From Breviolum minutum Mf 1.05b.01 (taxonomy: Eukaryota; Sar; Dinophyceae; Suessiales; Symbiodiniaceae): a stretch of 64,000 nucleotides of DNA. The position numbers and the translations under genes were made by a program. The stretch is from positions 62,001-126,000 of the forward strand of contig DF239425.1 of the NCBI GenBank assembly GCA_000507305.1, in the 5' to 3' direction. Every line of letters starts with the position of its first letter. The first letter of the stretch is position 1. The notes below the pieces were generated by a model. It worked only from the letters and a program-made list of their open reading frames with translations. It did not search any database and was not told the DNA's origin. Of the stretch, positions 1 to 10,102 are shown piece after piece.

Positions 1-419
1 GGAGAATGGATAATGTCTGATTGAAACTTATCTTTTCTTAGCATTTTTTGTTAAAACATCTTATCCCCAATAGGAGGACATTGGACATATATTAAAATAC
101 AATGGCAATACAATTATCTTGATTTTTGTTATAATAAGATCCTGAACATATTTTGTTGTCCGTGAAAACAAGTTGTGTCTTTGTAGCCTGCTTGATTTGA
201 TCATAGGCATGTTTGACAGCCATGACATCCTGGCCCAACACATCTGACCCGATTTTTCTAGTTCCAACCAAAAAACAAACAGAATCCCCAAAACCCTAAC
301 CCAGATGCTCAATGTATGGCCTATTTACCTACATTTACCATAAGTTTAGGCCAATTTGTAGATAACATATACCATATCTTTTTCCACAATACACTTTTGA
401 AGATGTTCCTTTTCCCCCA

Positions 420-561
420 AAGGTGGGAGAGCTCAGATCTTTCCCTGTTGGCCGTGAACCCGAGGTCCCATGAGTTTACGCCAGGCATGGTGTGTTTTTT
501 CTCGGGGCGTTGTTCACCGTCGTTTGAAGAAAAAAGATCCAAACAAAAATCAAGGGGCTAG
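420..561 (+). CDS. candidate exon, unknown protein
   Basis: An open plus-strand frame of about 45 codons ends at a TAG. Its composition is mixed and protein-like, with a run rich in Ser, Asp and Leu and a basic C-terminus. An AAAG|G acceptor-like site precedes it. No family is recognised. The minus strand is also open here, so the strand is a judgement. Confidence 0.28.
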
Positions 562-925
562 AAAGAACAGAAGAACTAGAAAATGTTCCAATATGGTTTT
601 TAGACCCTTGATTTTTAACAATTTCATTGGAACACCTGTTTTAGCTGTTATAATGGAACTCATCTACAGAATTTCGTTTTGGCAGAGCTGAAGTCTCAAT
701 ATTCTGACACATGCTGCTGCAAAACAGTCTACATTGGTTTTTTGAAATGTCTAGAATCTACAGGTGGTTGATGTGTTTTGTCCCAAAGGTAGGGGAAAAT
801 TTACCAGATTTACCTTAATCTTTGCCTTACATCTTCAATACAAATTGCAACTGCTCCAGTTTTCATGGTTCTATAGAAATATCACCACTTTTGCGTTTTC
901 AAAAAACCCCTGGCCGTTGTTACAG

Positions 926-1111
926 GAGCAGCCAACATCCTCGGTAAAGCCTGGCATGTTTGAAGTGCCAAAATTCACCTCCCGGAGAGTGAAAACCCGA
1001 AACGCAGATGGTGTCACCGCAAAACGGATCGCCAGGAATACGGGAAGGCTTATAGTCACAAGGAGTGGAGCAGAGCTGGAGTTTGGGGCCCTAAACGAAA
1101 CGCAATGTTGA
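926..1111 (+). CDS. candidate terminal exon, basic protein
   Basis: The exon begins directly after TTACAG with G (AG|G) and reads in phase 0 for about 61 codons to a stop, starting EQPTSSVKPG and ending FGALNETQC. It is rich in Arg, Lys and Thr. The acceptor fit and continuous frame are the support; the product is unknown. The A-rich stretch upstream would be intron. Confidence 0.42.
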   Translation, partial: EQPTSSVKPGMFEVPKFTSRRVKTRNADGVTAKRIARNTGRLIVTRSGAELEFGALNETQC

Positions 1112-1750
1112 GTTGGCTGATGTTGGACCTCTTAGGGGGAGCTTTGGGGGATAGATTCATAAACAGATGCTGGTTAGTATAGGGAAAACAAACACACAAA
1201 AAAGCATCCATGTCCAAAATAGGTGGAAAAAACACTCCCCATGGCCCATGTCTAAGAAAATTAGCATTCGTTTTTTAGCATGTTTCCCAGTATATGAATA
1301 TTGAATATACATAACACACTAGTTGGGTGTCTATAGATACATGATAACAAACAACATGTCCCCTAAACTCGGTGCGGAATTTTGTGGACCCGAAAAAAAA
1401 CAGCAGGAAAACGGGAACCCTTTGACTTGATATCACCAATCGTTGAAGATGTGTATGTATATTCAATACATAAGGATTGATAGCCAACATCTCAGGAACT
1501 CTCTTTCTATACAATTAGTTGTTTAATACATATTGGTGAATTCGAGGTTTTGTGAAAGCCATGGTGGTTTTGCATGACCAGATCTATCATAGCAACCAAA
1601 AATGGATCCTGATCAAAGGGATTTCTTGAGTTGCATGTTTTAAGCTCGGTGTTATTGATATCACATGTGGATTTTTATCCCCATTGGACATACATTCAAT
1701 ACACCTCTACGTTTCTTGTAAAACGCCAGTGTTCTCGCATGGAACACGTG
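1112..1750. other. no gene seen; relic elements
   Basis: AT-rich sequence with short stops in all frames. It holds only a decayed fragment like the family E hairpin (ACATGTCCCCT near 1350) and short direct repeats. No convincing exon is visible. Confidence 0.4.
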
Positions 1751-1754
1751 TTGC

Positions 1755-1835
1755 TTGCGGGAATTCAAATACATTGTGTTGTTGGGTCGTGGCGTAACTT
1801 CTCTTGGTTTGTCTTGCAGACCATCCTTGACCCCA
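1755..1835 (+). CDS. candidate exon, hydrophobic segment
   Basis: The frame reads LREFKYIVLLGRGVTSLGL, a plausible buried beta-strand and glycine-turn segment. A GTAACT donor-like site lies inside and TTGCAG follows. It may belong to the same gene as the exons at 1998, 2293 and 2826, with a family D hairpin in the next intron. Product unknown. Confidence 0.35.
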
Positions 1836-1855
1836 GGCGAAAAAAAACAAACATA

Positions 1856-1971
1856 CCTTACACCGCGGAAGATTAACATGGAACATAATCATGGAGGTTT
1901 GGTTCAGATCATTTTCCTTTCTAAATGGGTGATGGCTGTAGGTTCCAGCCGTTAATCTTCCAGGGTGTACC
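1856..1971. mobile_element. hairpin element, family D
   Basis: Inverted ends GGAAGATTAAC and GTTAATCTTCC flank about 90 bases. The same ends recur at 47244-47348 and 59094-59219. It lies between two candidate exons, so it is probably intronic. Confidence 0.7.
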
Positions 1972-1997
1972 TTAAGTAACCATCTCGAATTTCTCAG

Positions 1998-2100
1998 TTT
2001 TCAAACGTTGCCACGACCTGAGGTGCCCAGTCCTCATGATTTGAATCGGGCCATCGCACGTGAGGGACTTTTCGGACGTGGAACGGAGGTGCGCGCCTGG
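1998..2100 (+). CDS. candidate exon, unknown protein
   Basis: After TTTCTCAG the frame runs FQTLPRPEVPSPHDLNRAIA then REGLFGRGTEVRAW. It has mixed charge and no stop until about 2135. A GT donor sits after ACGGAG (2089). It follows the family D element. No domain is recognised. Confidence 0.45.
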
Positions 2101-2218
2101 AGATATTCGCTGGTGTTGATAGGGAAGATTTCCCCATGAAATTCTACAACAAATAATGTGGTTCTTTGTGACAGACATGTAGGGAAGCATTATTGTAGAG
2201 GATGTGGGAAAAACATGA

Positions 2219-2311
2219 ATCCCATAGGAGCCATGTATGGTATATCCTACATTTACCATACAAATCAACCCTTCATGTAAGTAAATATACTAGTCCCATG
2301 GATGGTATGGG
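2219..2311. mobile_element. hairpin element, family C
   Basis: Inverted arms of the CCATACCATCCATG...CATGGATGGTATGG type, with inner arms TACATTTACCAT and ATGTAAGTAAATA. At least eight related copies occur in the window. Confidence 0.7.
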
Positions 2312-2964
2312 AATGTTTGGTTCATCCCGGCATCTCGTTTCTCTATGGATTTGTCGCGCCAAGTTGGGTGGTGAATGGAATGGTAAATCTCTGGCCGTGT
2401 TGAAGGTTGCATGCAGGTTGGTCAAGTAAGCAACCGACATTTTCCCAGAACGAAACGTATTGAATCAACAGTTATCATTGAATTTTTGAAAGTCAATACA
2501 TGCAGAAAACAAAACCAGTGCCACATACAAAACCAGTGCCACATACAACGTAACTTTTATTAGGGACTTATGATTTCTGAAAAATGAATAAACATGATAT
2601 GTTTGTCTTGATCACCCTCAGCAGCACAACATTTTTGTTAAACAAGGTGGTTCCGGAGGGTTGTATTTTCGTCCTTAATAGTGCTATGGTTGGGTTGGTG
2701 TCGTATAATGACCCCTGTATAAGTACCTGGAACCCAAATGAGGCCCCCTGTTTTGATTGGAGTGAGTTTGGGCCTTCTTTTGGAAGGTTCAAACTCACCC
2801 CAAAATAGAGGACGTTCACTCACAGGTTCCAGGTGGTCCAGGAGGTTGGATTTATCATCCTTCAGCACCAGGCACTCCCACATGGACCTATGTTCTTGGA
2901 TGGGACTACCACGCATGCGACAGACTCAGGTGGGCAGGTGTTGAGTCCGCAAAAAGTAGGTTAG
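2293..2964 (+). CDS. two-exon gene 3' end, unknown product
   Basis: Exon about 2293-2416 carries HLVSLWICRAKLGGEWNGKS and ends in phase 2 at ATGCAG|GT. Exon 2826-2964 begins CACAG|G, completes an Arg codon, and continues FQVVQEVGFIILQHQALPHG then PMFLDGTTTHATDSGG to a TAG. The GT-AG intron is 409 bases. The phase match favours this frame, although the second exon is also open in a frame starting VPGGPGGWIYHPS. No family is recognised. Confidence 0.5.
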
Positions 2965-3188
2965 CACAGGGCTTTTAAACCAATACATGGAATACATGGG
3001 AACTGTTGCCATCTACTTTTACCCTGGTGTATCATGTGTTTTTTTCCCCAAGTTCAATAGTTGAATCAATTGTTTTGTTGAAACTCTTTTTTTGATCTAT
3101 GTTCAATCTATTTTGATTTCTCAAAACGTTTCAAAAGTCGTTGATTGACAAAATGACGACTGAGAGAAAAAAAGTCCATAACTCTTAT

Positions 3189-3288
3189 ACCCATAGGATC
3201 CATGTATGAAATATCTACCCACATTTACCATCAAAATCAACCAAATTTAGATAGATATACCTTTCGTCCCATGGGATCGTCATGGGAT
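3189..3288. mobile_element. hairpin element, family C (diverged)
   Basis: Ends CCCATAGGATCC and GGATCGTCATGGG, with the inner ACATTTACCATCAAAATCAA block shared by the family. Confidence 0.55.
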
Positions 3289-3320
3289 ATTAGCTTTTCA
3301 AGGTTGCAGATTTGTCCCCT

Positions 3321-3428
3321 ATACTCCCCTGAAAACTAACATGTCCCCTGAAAATCGATGGTTGGAAGATGTATTCCCTACTGAAATGGTCCCTTTTTAG
3401 GGGACATGTTAGTTTTCGGGGATGTACA
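3321..3428. mobile_element. hairpin element, family E
   Basis: Inverted arms CCCCTGAAAACTAACATGTC and ACATGTTAGTTTTCGGGG. This is a clean copy of the CTAACATAT-type family seen at 17679, 30505, 54181 and 60104. Confidence 0.75.
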
Positions 3429-3559
3429 TTTTCGGAAAAAAAAACAGCCTCAGCTGGTAACGAAGGCAAGGATGCAAAATATTGGGTTTCCAGGATTTGG
3501 CGGCCTTGATTCAGGGCCAAATCTCACAAGCCTGAATTTGTACTCAAACGGCTGAACGT

Positions 3560-3714
3560 AGGGAAAATTCTGGTACCCTTGGGATGGTTCCCTAGCTGTT
3601 TAACTCCCCAAGGAGCCCTTTAAATTGGGATATACCCAATAAATACCCGCTATATAAGGTGTATATGGGGTTGATTATTAAGGGTACCAGCCCAAGGGTA
3701 CCACCATTTTCCCT
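3560..3714. repeat. 155-base inverted repeat with GGTACC arms
   Basis: GGTACCCTTGGG near 3570 pairs with CCCAAGGGTACC near 3691, and GGGAAAAT/ATTTTCCC form the outer arms. It is longer than the other hairpins and seen once. Confidence 0.55.
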
Positions 3715-4021
3715 ATGATAATTGGGCCAGCACAAAAAAGGTCCATTTGTGAAAGGTACCAACTGTTAAAGTTGATTCCACCGAATCCCGGTTGGTTAAG
3801 TTATGTTGCTGTGGTAACCTGTAACTTACTGTACGTCAGGATGCATGCTCATCATTTCTTTAGATACATACATACAGATATTATGACGAATAAACAATTG
3901 AAAAAAAGGATATGATATGTCAGCTTATGTAAGTATATTTTTTATTGTTGTGTTAAATAGTGTTAAAGCATGTTGCTTCATGAAATGATGTGTTTGTCCC
4001 TCCATTTTCTTCCCCATCCAA

Positions 4022-4130
4022 GGACTACGGCAAAATGTACCGCAAGCGTGACTGAGAGCACTCTGTCAGCAAGCATCCACGCCAATGTACACTCGGATGA
4101 ATGGATGCTGCGCATGTTTACCTCAACTTG
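4022..4130 (+). CDS. candidate exon, unknown protein
   Basis: After CCAAG|G the frame reads TTAKCTASVTESTLSASIHA then NVHSDEWMLRMFTSTC. Small, mixed and protein-like, no family known. Confidence 0.35.
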
Positions 4131-4176
4131 CTGTTGAAAGTTTCGATAGATCAGCCAATTGTTTGTGTTTCTTGCA

Positions 4177-4303
4177 GCAAGACATGACATTGGAGGTTGT
4201 TTCGCAGTACAGATATCCTACCTATGGTATCCAACATTGTTACCATTCAGATATCTATAAAAGGATAACCGAGACTGAGATGCTTCTGTACCATCAGCAG
4301 TAG
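4177..4303 (+). CDS. candidate terminal exon
   Basis: After TTGCAG the frame begins QDMTLEVVSQYRYP and runs to TAG. It has balanced charge and no known domain. Confidence 0.32.
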
Positions 4304-4319
4304 CTGTACCAACGTTAAC

Positions 4320-4403
4320 ATGGAATCTTCAGAGCTTTCCATCCTTTCAGCCTGCCAGTTCTTTGCGGATGTTCCGCCCAAAATGGTAGTTGTTCAAATC
4401 TAA
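4320..4403 (+). CDS. candidate 27-codon ORF or first exon
   Basis: ATG at 4320 opens MESSELSILSACQFFADVPP and stops at 4403. It could be the first exon of the gene whose exons follow at 4598, but no junction is proven. Confidence 0.3.
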   Translation: MESSELSILSACQFFADVPPKMVVVQI

Positions 4404-4597
4404 GGAATTGCCGGAATGGCTATTCTAGCTATATCCTGAAAAAAAAAGCAGCAAACATATACAAACAACTCAGTGATTCAGGTGGAAAAGTTTTGTTTGG
4501 CAGTTTTACTACAAATACATATTTTTGTTTTTGACTTCCGACAGTGCGTAAAAAGCATCACTTTTTTCGGCTTTCAACCCTCCGAGCTTGCTTTCAG

Positions 4598-5080
4598 AAA
4601 GATTATTTCTTCAGAATCAGAATTGGAGACGCGACATGAATCACAGGGATAGGAGGATCGACCAAAAAGCAAGTGCTAGGTGGTGGCTTCAAATGTTTAT
4701 TTATTATCCCGATCCCTGGGGAAAAGATCCATTTTGACGATCATATTTTTCAAATGAGTCGAAACCGAAACCAGCAACTAGAGTGATACAGCCAATTTCC
4801 AGTGATTTGCTGTGTCATGTGACATCATGTGCATTCGTTGGGTACAACAATTTTTCCCGAGACTTCTATTGTAAGACATTGCAGGATTCTATAGTATGCC
4901 CTCTTTGGGATCCATCCGACTGGTACCTACATTTACCATCAAAATCAGCCCAAATCGCATGGGTTGTGTGGCTACATGCTTAGTTGAAAGGAAACTCGGG
5001 TGCAGGAAAGCCAGATCTTTGTGGGGGCCCAGGGGGCAGTCAAACTGCCGCATTTGCAGAGTGCCATCCACAGCAGAAAA
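4598..5080 (+). CDS. multi-exon gene with an introner intron
   Basis: Exon 4598-4679 follows TTTCAG and reads RLFLQNQNWRRDMNHRDRRI then DQKASA, ending in phase 2. The family A element (intron 4680-4781) begins GT and ends AG. Exon 4782-4884 then completes an Arg codon and reads VIQPISSDLLCHVTSCAFVG then YNNFSRDFYCKTLQ. The next exon fits best with a GA donor (4885) and GTGCAG|G acceptor, giving ESQIFVGAQGAVKLPHLQSA in phase from 5006. A canonical GTAAGA donor at 4871 would create a stop with that acceptor. Function unknown. Confidence 0.6.
4676..4781. mobile_element. introner, family A (exact intron 4680-4781)
   Basis: Ends CTAGGTGGTGG and CAGCAACTAG flank the core TTTGACGATCATATTTTTCA shared by the family. 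Removing 4680-4781 joins two open frames in phase. CTAG is present at both edges, like a target-site duplication. Confidence 0.75.
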
Positions 5081-5198
5081 AAATCCATTCCAGGAAAAAG
5101 GTGAACCGTCTCAGGTGTTTTTCGCCATATTTTTTCTAGGTTGGAAACAAAAGTCGTTGGGAGAGTTGAGTTGTTTGTTAATGTTCTGCTTTCATCAT

Positions 5199-5286
5199 AG
5201 GTCTCGTGGTGGGGTGCAAAGAGGTTGAAACTGATGTTAACATGTTACTAATTTTCGGGATTGCTCAAGCGAAGTTCTTCATTTAA
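5199..5286 (+). CDS. candidate terminal exon
   Basis: After CATAG|G the frame reads LVVGCKEVETDVNMLLIFGI then AQAKFFI and stops at 5286. It may be the 3' end of the gene starting at 4598. No domain recognised. Confidence 0.45.
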
Positions 5287-5319
5287 TTTGATACTTGTAG
5301 TATTATTATCCACCATCAG

Positions 5320-5491
5320 GGCATTGAATGAACATGGGGTATCTCGAGCCTCTGGAAAAGTCTGGGATTTGGTTCGAGGCTGGGTAGGAAACGGACAAGA
5401 GAGGCAGGATACTCACATGCTATTTAAGACTTTCTGTGGAAGGCTCTCATACTCATTGATTAATGATAGGTTGTGGGGGTTGGACACATAG
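5320..5491 (+). CDS. candidate terminal exon
   Basis: After CATCAG|G the frame reads ALNEHGVSRASGKVWDLVRG, then WVGNGQERQDTHMLFKTFCG, to a stop at 5491. Composition is soluble and mixed. It lies 34 bases after the preceding terminal exon, so one of the two may be read differently in the real transcript. Confidence 0.45.
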
Positions 5492-6369
5492 GTTCTTATT
5501 GTATAGCAGGGCGATGGTCACCCAGCTATTTATCAAAGAAATAGTCTGAAATGAGGTCGGCAACCGTGATTTCATTTGTATTGTGGTGATCTTAGCGGGC
5601 TAACATAACACCACTATTTATTGAAAGATAGGGGCTACCTCAAATATTCTAGGGTATCAATCCCTCCTGGTCGCACCAGACAAATTATATATTGCAGATA
5701 CATGCTGAAAGTTTGAACAGTTTGAAAGGTTTGGTCTTCTTTTTAGCTGTCTAAGGAAGAGTTTTATGTATTATGCAATAGATAGCATTTTTTAAGCCCA
5801 GATACCAGGTTGCCAGTTTACTATGCGGGTGTTAGGTGTAATGTAGGATGTGGATTTGCAGTCCTAGAAAACCACGGAAAAACCCAAGTCAAACCATTTT
5901 GTTGAGGATACAGGATCTAACCTCACCAGAAATTAATGCGATTTCTGGGTGATCTTTTGTCCATGACGTCACGGTTGAACATCAACAGCTCTAAAAGTTA
6001 TGTGTGCAGGAATAACCAAACATCTTAGGAACGTGTGCATCTTGTATCTTCAAGAACAAACACAACTCGCAAAAACCCAGCTAAAAGCTTCCGCAGCAAT
6101 CAGGGCAAACAATATCTTGAGGCCAACATGGAGAAATTAGTCACCATCTATTAAACTTGGCTATGTTTGTATGGAAATTTGTCCGGCTTTCAAACACTTG
6201 TTGTTTTGAGCATGTGTTTCAAACTTGCTCGCTTTACAGAAATTGCTGCCAACGTTTTTCTCCCCCAGACAAACTAGTCCAGTGAGCCATCAACTTGTGC
6301 TTTTCTTAGATCTTTATCTTCCCCCATTTTTGGGATATTTGGAGGTAACTGTTGGATATCTTTGGAGGA
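5492..6369. other. no gene supported
   Basis: AT-rich sequence with frequent stops. The plus frame from 6225 is open but low in support until about 6370. No repeat family member was recognised here. Confidence 0.35.
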
Positions 6370-6495
6370 TGTCTGTGTTAATGTCTCCCAATAACACATG
6401 GTACCAGATGCAGATCCCATGGGACCACCATCCCACGGAGGCAGATCCTTTCGTCCAACAGGCTGTGGCCAAGGTGGGGAAGTTGAGACAATTGG
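6370..6495 (+). CDS. candidate exon, unknown protein
   Basis: The plus frame reads NTWYQMQIPWDHHPTEADPF then VQQAVAKVGKLRQLG, with an amphipathic basic C-terminal part. A family B hairpin follows at 6525, so the next intron carries an element. The minus strand is also open here, so the strand choice rests on the neighbours. Confidence 0.42.
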
Positions 6496-6524
6496 GATCC
6501 TCAAAAAAAAGACATCCCGAAAAA

Positions 6525-6633
6525 TATGGATGTTTCCCAAAATAGGGGTACCCCCAAAATGGATGGTTTATAATGGAAAACCCTACTAAAAAGGATGATT
6601 TGGGGGTACCACTATTTTCGGAAACATCCATAT
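6525..6633. mobile_element. hairpin element, family B
   Basis: Arms TGGATGTTTCCCAAAATAGG and TTTTCGGAAACATCCA with inner GGGGTACC blocks. Same family as 12073-12180, 32581-32688 and 62431-62542. Confidence 0.8.
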
Positions 6634-6702
6634 AGCAGATCTGAGATGATGCGTTTTTTTTGCAACGTTTATTTTTGTTTGTTTTTTGTCCCAAGACTAG
6701 TC

Positions 6703-6829
6703 ACTAGTTAACATGTTCACAGATTTCATGGTCAATTTGCTGTGTGAATATCTAGTATTCGGTCCAGTGGTCCATGATGACACCGTGCCGTTCTGCCTGC
6801 CAGTGCCGTTGTGCCGTTTCGGCTGTTGA
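6703..6829 (+). CDS. candidate terminal exon
   Basis: The frame reads NMFTDFMVNLLCEYLVFGPV then VHDDTVPFCLPVPLCRFGC to TGA. Hydrophobic with four Cys. It may continue the exon at 6370 after the family B element. No family known. Confidence 0.4.
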
Positions 6830-6844
6830 CTGTTGATGGCTTTC

Positions 6845-7141
6845 CAAAACCCTTTTCGACAAAACAACAAAAACACGAAGAGTCCGAAAAAGAGGAAATT
6901 TGTACCCATGGATAACAAAAAAAACTAGGTGGTGGTTTCAAATATGTTTTTATTTTCAGTCCTTATTTGGGGAAGATTCCCAATTTTGACGATCATGTTT
7001 TTTCAAAGGGGTTGGTTCAACCACCAAGTAGAAAACACGTTGCAGCTAGAGTTCATTTGAGGCCAATGATACTGGTGGAGGGGTGTCATCCAAACATAAT
7101 GATTAGTGGACCTGAGAAGATGGAGTCCTGCTATTTTATTT
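6845..7141 (+). CDS. two exons joined across an introner
   Basis: A left exon ending at 6928 (TTKTRRVRKRGNLYPWITKK, phase 2) and a right exon 7032-7141 (KHVAARVHLRPMILVEGCHP then NIMISGPEKMESCYFI) join in frame when family A element 6929-7031 is removed as a GT-AG intron. The shared codon becomes AGA, as at 4680. The right exon ends at a canonical GTAAGA donor. The start of the left exon is uncertain and that stretch is open in other frames. Confidence 0.5.
6925..7031. mobile_element. introner, family A (intron 6929-7031)
   Basis: CTAGGTGGTGGTTTCAAAT and CAACCACCAAGTAG ends. CTAG/GTAG flanks and a GT...AG span of 103 bases match the copy at 4676. Confidence 0.7.
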
Positions 7142-7858
7142 GTAAGATTCCATCCATTTTTTTTGGTATGAATGGGAAAATGTTCAAAACTGAACCCGAA
7201 GGTTTTTCAAAAAGAAATGTTTATAGCATATAATTGAAGATGCTTAGCTTCCAGTTTGGTTCTGGGATCCCGAGCTTTCCACCAAGTATTCCATATTTTT
7301 TCAGCCTGCTTTTTGAATGGCAGTTTCCATCATGCTCCCACGTGTATATTTAGTTGGCATGTACAAATTCACACGGCAACAAAACATGAATCCAAATCAT
7401 TGAGAAAATGACAAATGAGCAGATATAGCATGGCAACCTATATGAACACAACTCGGAGCTGCAAAAGCCAGCGACGCCAAAGCAACCCCGAAGCAAAACA
7501 CACAACACCTGCCACGAGCGCGCCACCCGGTAGTCGCCATGGGACGTTTCTCATCGTGGGCACAAGGACAACGAGACGAGAATAGCGAAGTCGTCTTCGA
7601 GCCAAAGGCCTTATGATGTTTTGTCAACACTACTGATCTTTGGCATTGGAAAAAGGGTGAATCGGAAATCACCCCCAAGAACACACCAAACCAAAAAAAA
7701 TAAATTGTATATAGCGAATTCTTATGTTGTTCACATAGATCGAGATCGAGTGAAGTGTTTGTCGTAAACACTCTCTGCTTCATTTCTTGTAACTTGAAAC
7801 TATATTCCACAGAACAGGGATGCTCATGTTCTGTTGGGTCCTGATTAAAATGAAAATG

Positions 7859-7875
7859 AAGATGATGCTGAACAA

Positions 7876-7927
<52 letters not shown>

Positions 7928-7935
7928 CTGAACAA

Positions 7936-7997
<62 letters not shown>

Positions 7998-8122
7998 NNN
8001 NNNNNNNNNNNNNNNNNNNNNNNNNNNNNNNNNNNNNNNNNNNNNNNNNNNNNNNNNNNNNNNNNNNNNNNNNNNNNNNNNNNNNNNNNNNNNNNNNNNN
8101 NNNNNNNNNNNNNNNNNNNNNN

Positions 8123-8186
<64 letters not shown>

Positions 8187-8194
8187 CTGAACAA

Positions 8195-8251
<57 letters not shown>

Positions 8252-8315
8252 GTTGATGATGATGATGATGATGATATTTTGATGACAAAGAAGTTGACGA
8301 TGATGATGATGATGA

Positions 8316-8365
<50 letters not shown>

Positions 8366-8370
8366 CACTG
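7859..8370. repeat. (GAT)n microsatellite with assembly gap
   Basis: About 500 bases of GAT repeat, interrupted at intervals by GCTGAACAA, with 125 Ns at 7998-8122. The long poly-Met, poly-Asp, poly-His and poly-Ile frames here are repeat artefacts. Confidence 0.95.
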
Positions 8371-8560
8371 GCGTACAATACGTTAGTGGCACTGTTGATG
8401 AAAGATGATGGAAGAAATCCCAAACAACCAGTTGAATTTGGTAGTTTATTGCAGTATTTACAAGGTTTTAGCACCATCCAAACGGTGGGAAAGGCCTTCT
8501 GATTTCTGAACCACTGAACCATCAACCGCCAGGCCACGGCAGTTGAAGAGAAAGTGACCT

Positions 8561-8755
8561 TTGTGGTGGAGAGACCTGGTCAACACGGGGTTTTACCCGA
8601 AACGTTTCATCTGTACGTATAGGCGTATAGGCCTTAACAATGGGGAGATTTCATGGGTACGGTATAACCGGATTATGCAGGTTAGGCAGGTATCTAAATT
8701 GATTCAGAGATTTGATGTGAGATTCTGTTCTCATCTTTCGGCATGGTGTGCTTGA
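8561..8755 (+). CDS. candidate exon, basic
   Basis: An open plus frame of 64 codons to TGA, ending QVSKLIQRFDVRFCSHLSAW. The last part follows GATTATGCAG|G. Function unknown. Confidence 0.35.
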   Translation: MWWRDLVNTGFYPKRFICTYRRIGLNNGEISWVRYNRIMQVRQVSKLIQRFDVRFCSHLSAWCA

Positions 8756-9019
8756 ACATCTCGCTATCCGCTTCCAACATCTAATATTGATACACAGGTT
8801 GTACTTTTGTTGGGCAATAAATCTTTAATAAAGAAGCTCAGATATTCTACGCCAAGCAATCAAAAGAAGCTTCGGTATTCTTTTTTAAGGGCCAAGAAAC
8901 TTTAGCTGCTAACAGTCAACTGAATTTATTCTTCCACAACTGTTCCACAAATGACCTTTTTTGAAGTTATAGACCAAATCATCCCAAATCATCGACATGT
9001 TCAACATGACACTGCATAT

Positions 9020-9108
9020 CTAGGTGGTGGTTTCAAATATGTTTTTTTTTGAACGGATCCAATTCGACGATCATATTTTTCAAATGGGTTGGTTCAACCA
9101 CCAACAAG
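9020..9108. mobile_element. hairpin element, family A (shortened)
   Basis: CTAGGTGGTGGTTTCAAATA and GGTTCAACCACCAAC ends. The inner part is about 15 bases shorter than other copies, and the right end lacks the usual CTAG. Confidence 0.65.
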
Positions 9109-9420
9109 ATATATGTATATATATAACACACACATATATATATATACGGGGATTTATAAACAACCGCGTCGTTTCAATCACATCTTCGGGGGAGATAGGA
9201 TTTTGAGAGCATGATATAGAGGCATCAAAAATGCAGGGCCTATAAAAAAAGGGCGCAAGGGCGAGCGCAAGACATATCATATCAATCCATATCATGAACC
9301 GTTGAAACAAATACACCCCAGAAATCTAACATAGATACCAAAAATTGCCATTTATAAAGGGAGTTGCCTTTTCCAAACCATCATTTGGGTATCCATGCTA
9401 GTTTTCGGGAGTGTAATCAG

Positions 9421-9570
9421 AGTTGCAACCGTTCGGAGTCGCGAGAGTTGAAGCGTTTGGACATTTGTTGCAGCGCCTCCCAGGAATCATGAGTTGCGCT
9501 CGCATAGTCAAGGTATCAGGCAGTCAAACCCTGGGGGTTGTGATGGGGAAAACACAGCGGGTTGGATGCA
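9421..9570 (+). CDS. candidate exon before a family B element
   Basis: After AATCAG the frame reads ELQPFGVARVEAFGHLLQRL, then PGIMSCARIVKVSGSQTLGV, then VMGKTQRVGC. It stays open to the edge of the family B hairpin at 9571. Soluble composition, no domain recognised. Confidence 0.5.
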
Positions 9571-9678
9571 TATAAGTGTTTCCAAAAATAGTGGGACCCC
9601 AAAATGGTTGGTTTATAAGGGAAAACGCCATTAGAATTGATGATTTGGGGGTACCACTATTTTTGGAAAAATCCATAT
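9571..9678. mobile_element. hairpin element, family B
   Basis: AGTGTTTCCAAAAATAGTGG and CTATTTTTGGAAAAATCC arms, with inner GGGGTACC on the right. Confidence 0.75.
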
Positions 9679-9839
9679 GGTCTTAGTATGTCTTAGTATG
9701 TTTCAACACGGTATCCAAGAATATCACGATGTTCATATGTTTCACGCTGCTATCATTCCCCAATATTCACTTTACTTTTAAGGTCCAAATATGTTGGTTT
9801 CTTAAGGGGTGCTGAATGGTTTATCTCTTAAGGGGCGGT

Positions 9840-10055
9840 GCATGGAAGCCAATCGGAATATACATATATGTGTGTGTGAATGTGTATATATATATATATG
9901 TTTATTTATTATACATCTATATTATATTTATATATATATATATTCATTTTTATGTATGCACATTTCATGAAACTGGATACATATTTATATATATTTTTTT
10001 AATACAAATATAAGTATTATGATGTGTATATATATATATACTTGTCTAATATTTG
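9840..10055. repeat. AT-rich TA-dinucleotide tract
   Basis: Repeated TATATA runs broken by GTGTGTG and TTTATTTATT. No coding frame is credible here. Confidence 0.7.
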
Positions 10056-10102
10056 ACTGTCTACTATATCACGGTTCTCCCCTCTGCAGGTATCGATGCT
10101 CG

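Larger units (their letters stand above)
2965..4020. other. mostly non-coding, three hairpin elements
   Basis: Holds a family C hairpin (3189-3288), a family E hairpin (3321-3428) and a third inverted repeat (3560-3714). A possible small exon is DLAALIQGQISQA, after TTTCCAG|G near 3494. Otherwise AT-rich. Confidence 0.45.

Noticed and set aside
7440..7540. Minus-strand start with a signal-peptide-like segment (CCVFCFGVALASLAFAAPSC)
   Set aside because: It is the only minus-strand candidate in the area, the plus strand is also open with plausible composition, and no downstream minus exons could be joined.
7397..8392. 331-codon minus-strand ORF and matching plus-strand ORFs with poly-Ile, poly-His, poly-Asp
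   Set aside because: Created by the GAT array and the N gap. Only the unique 3' part (about 7440-7540) could be real; see the next entry.
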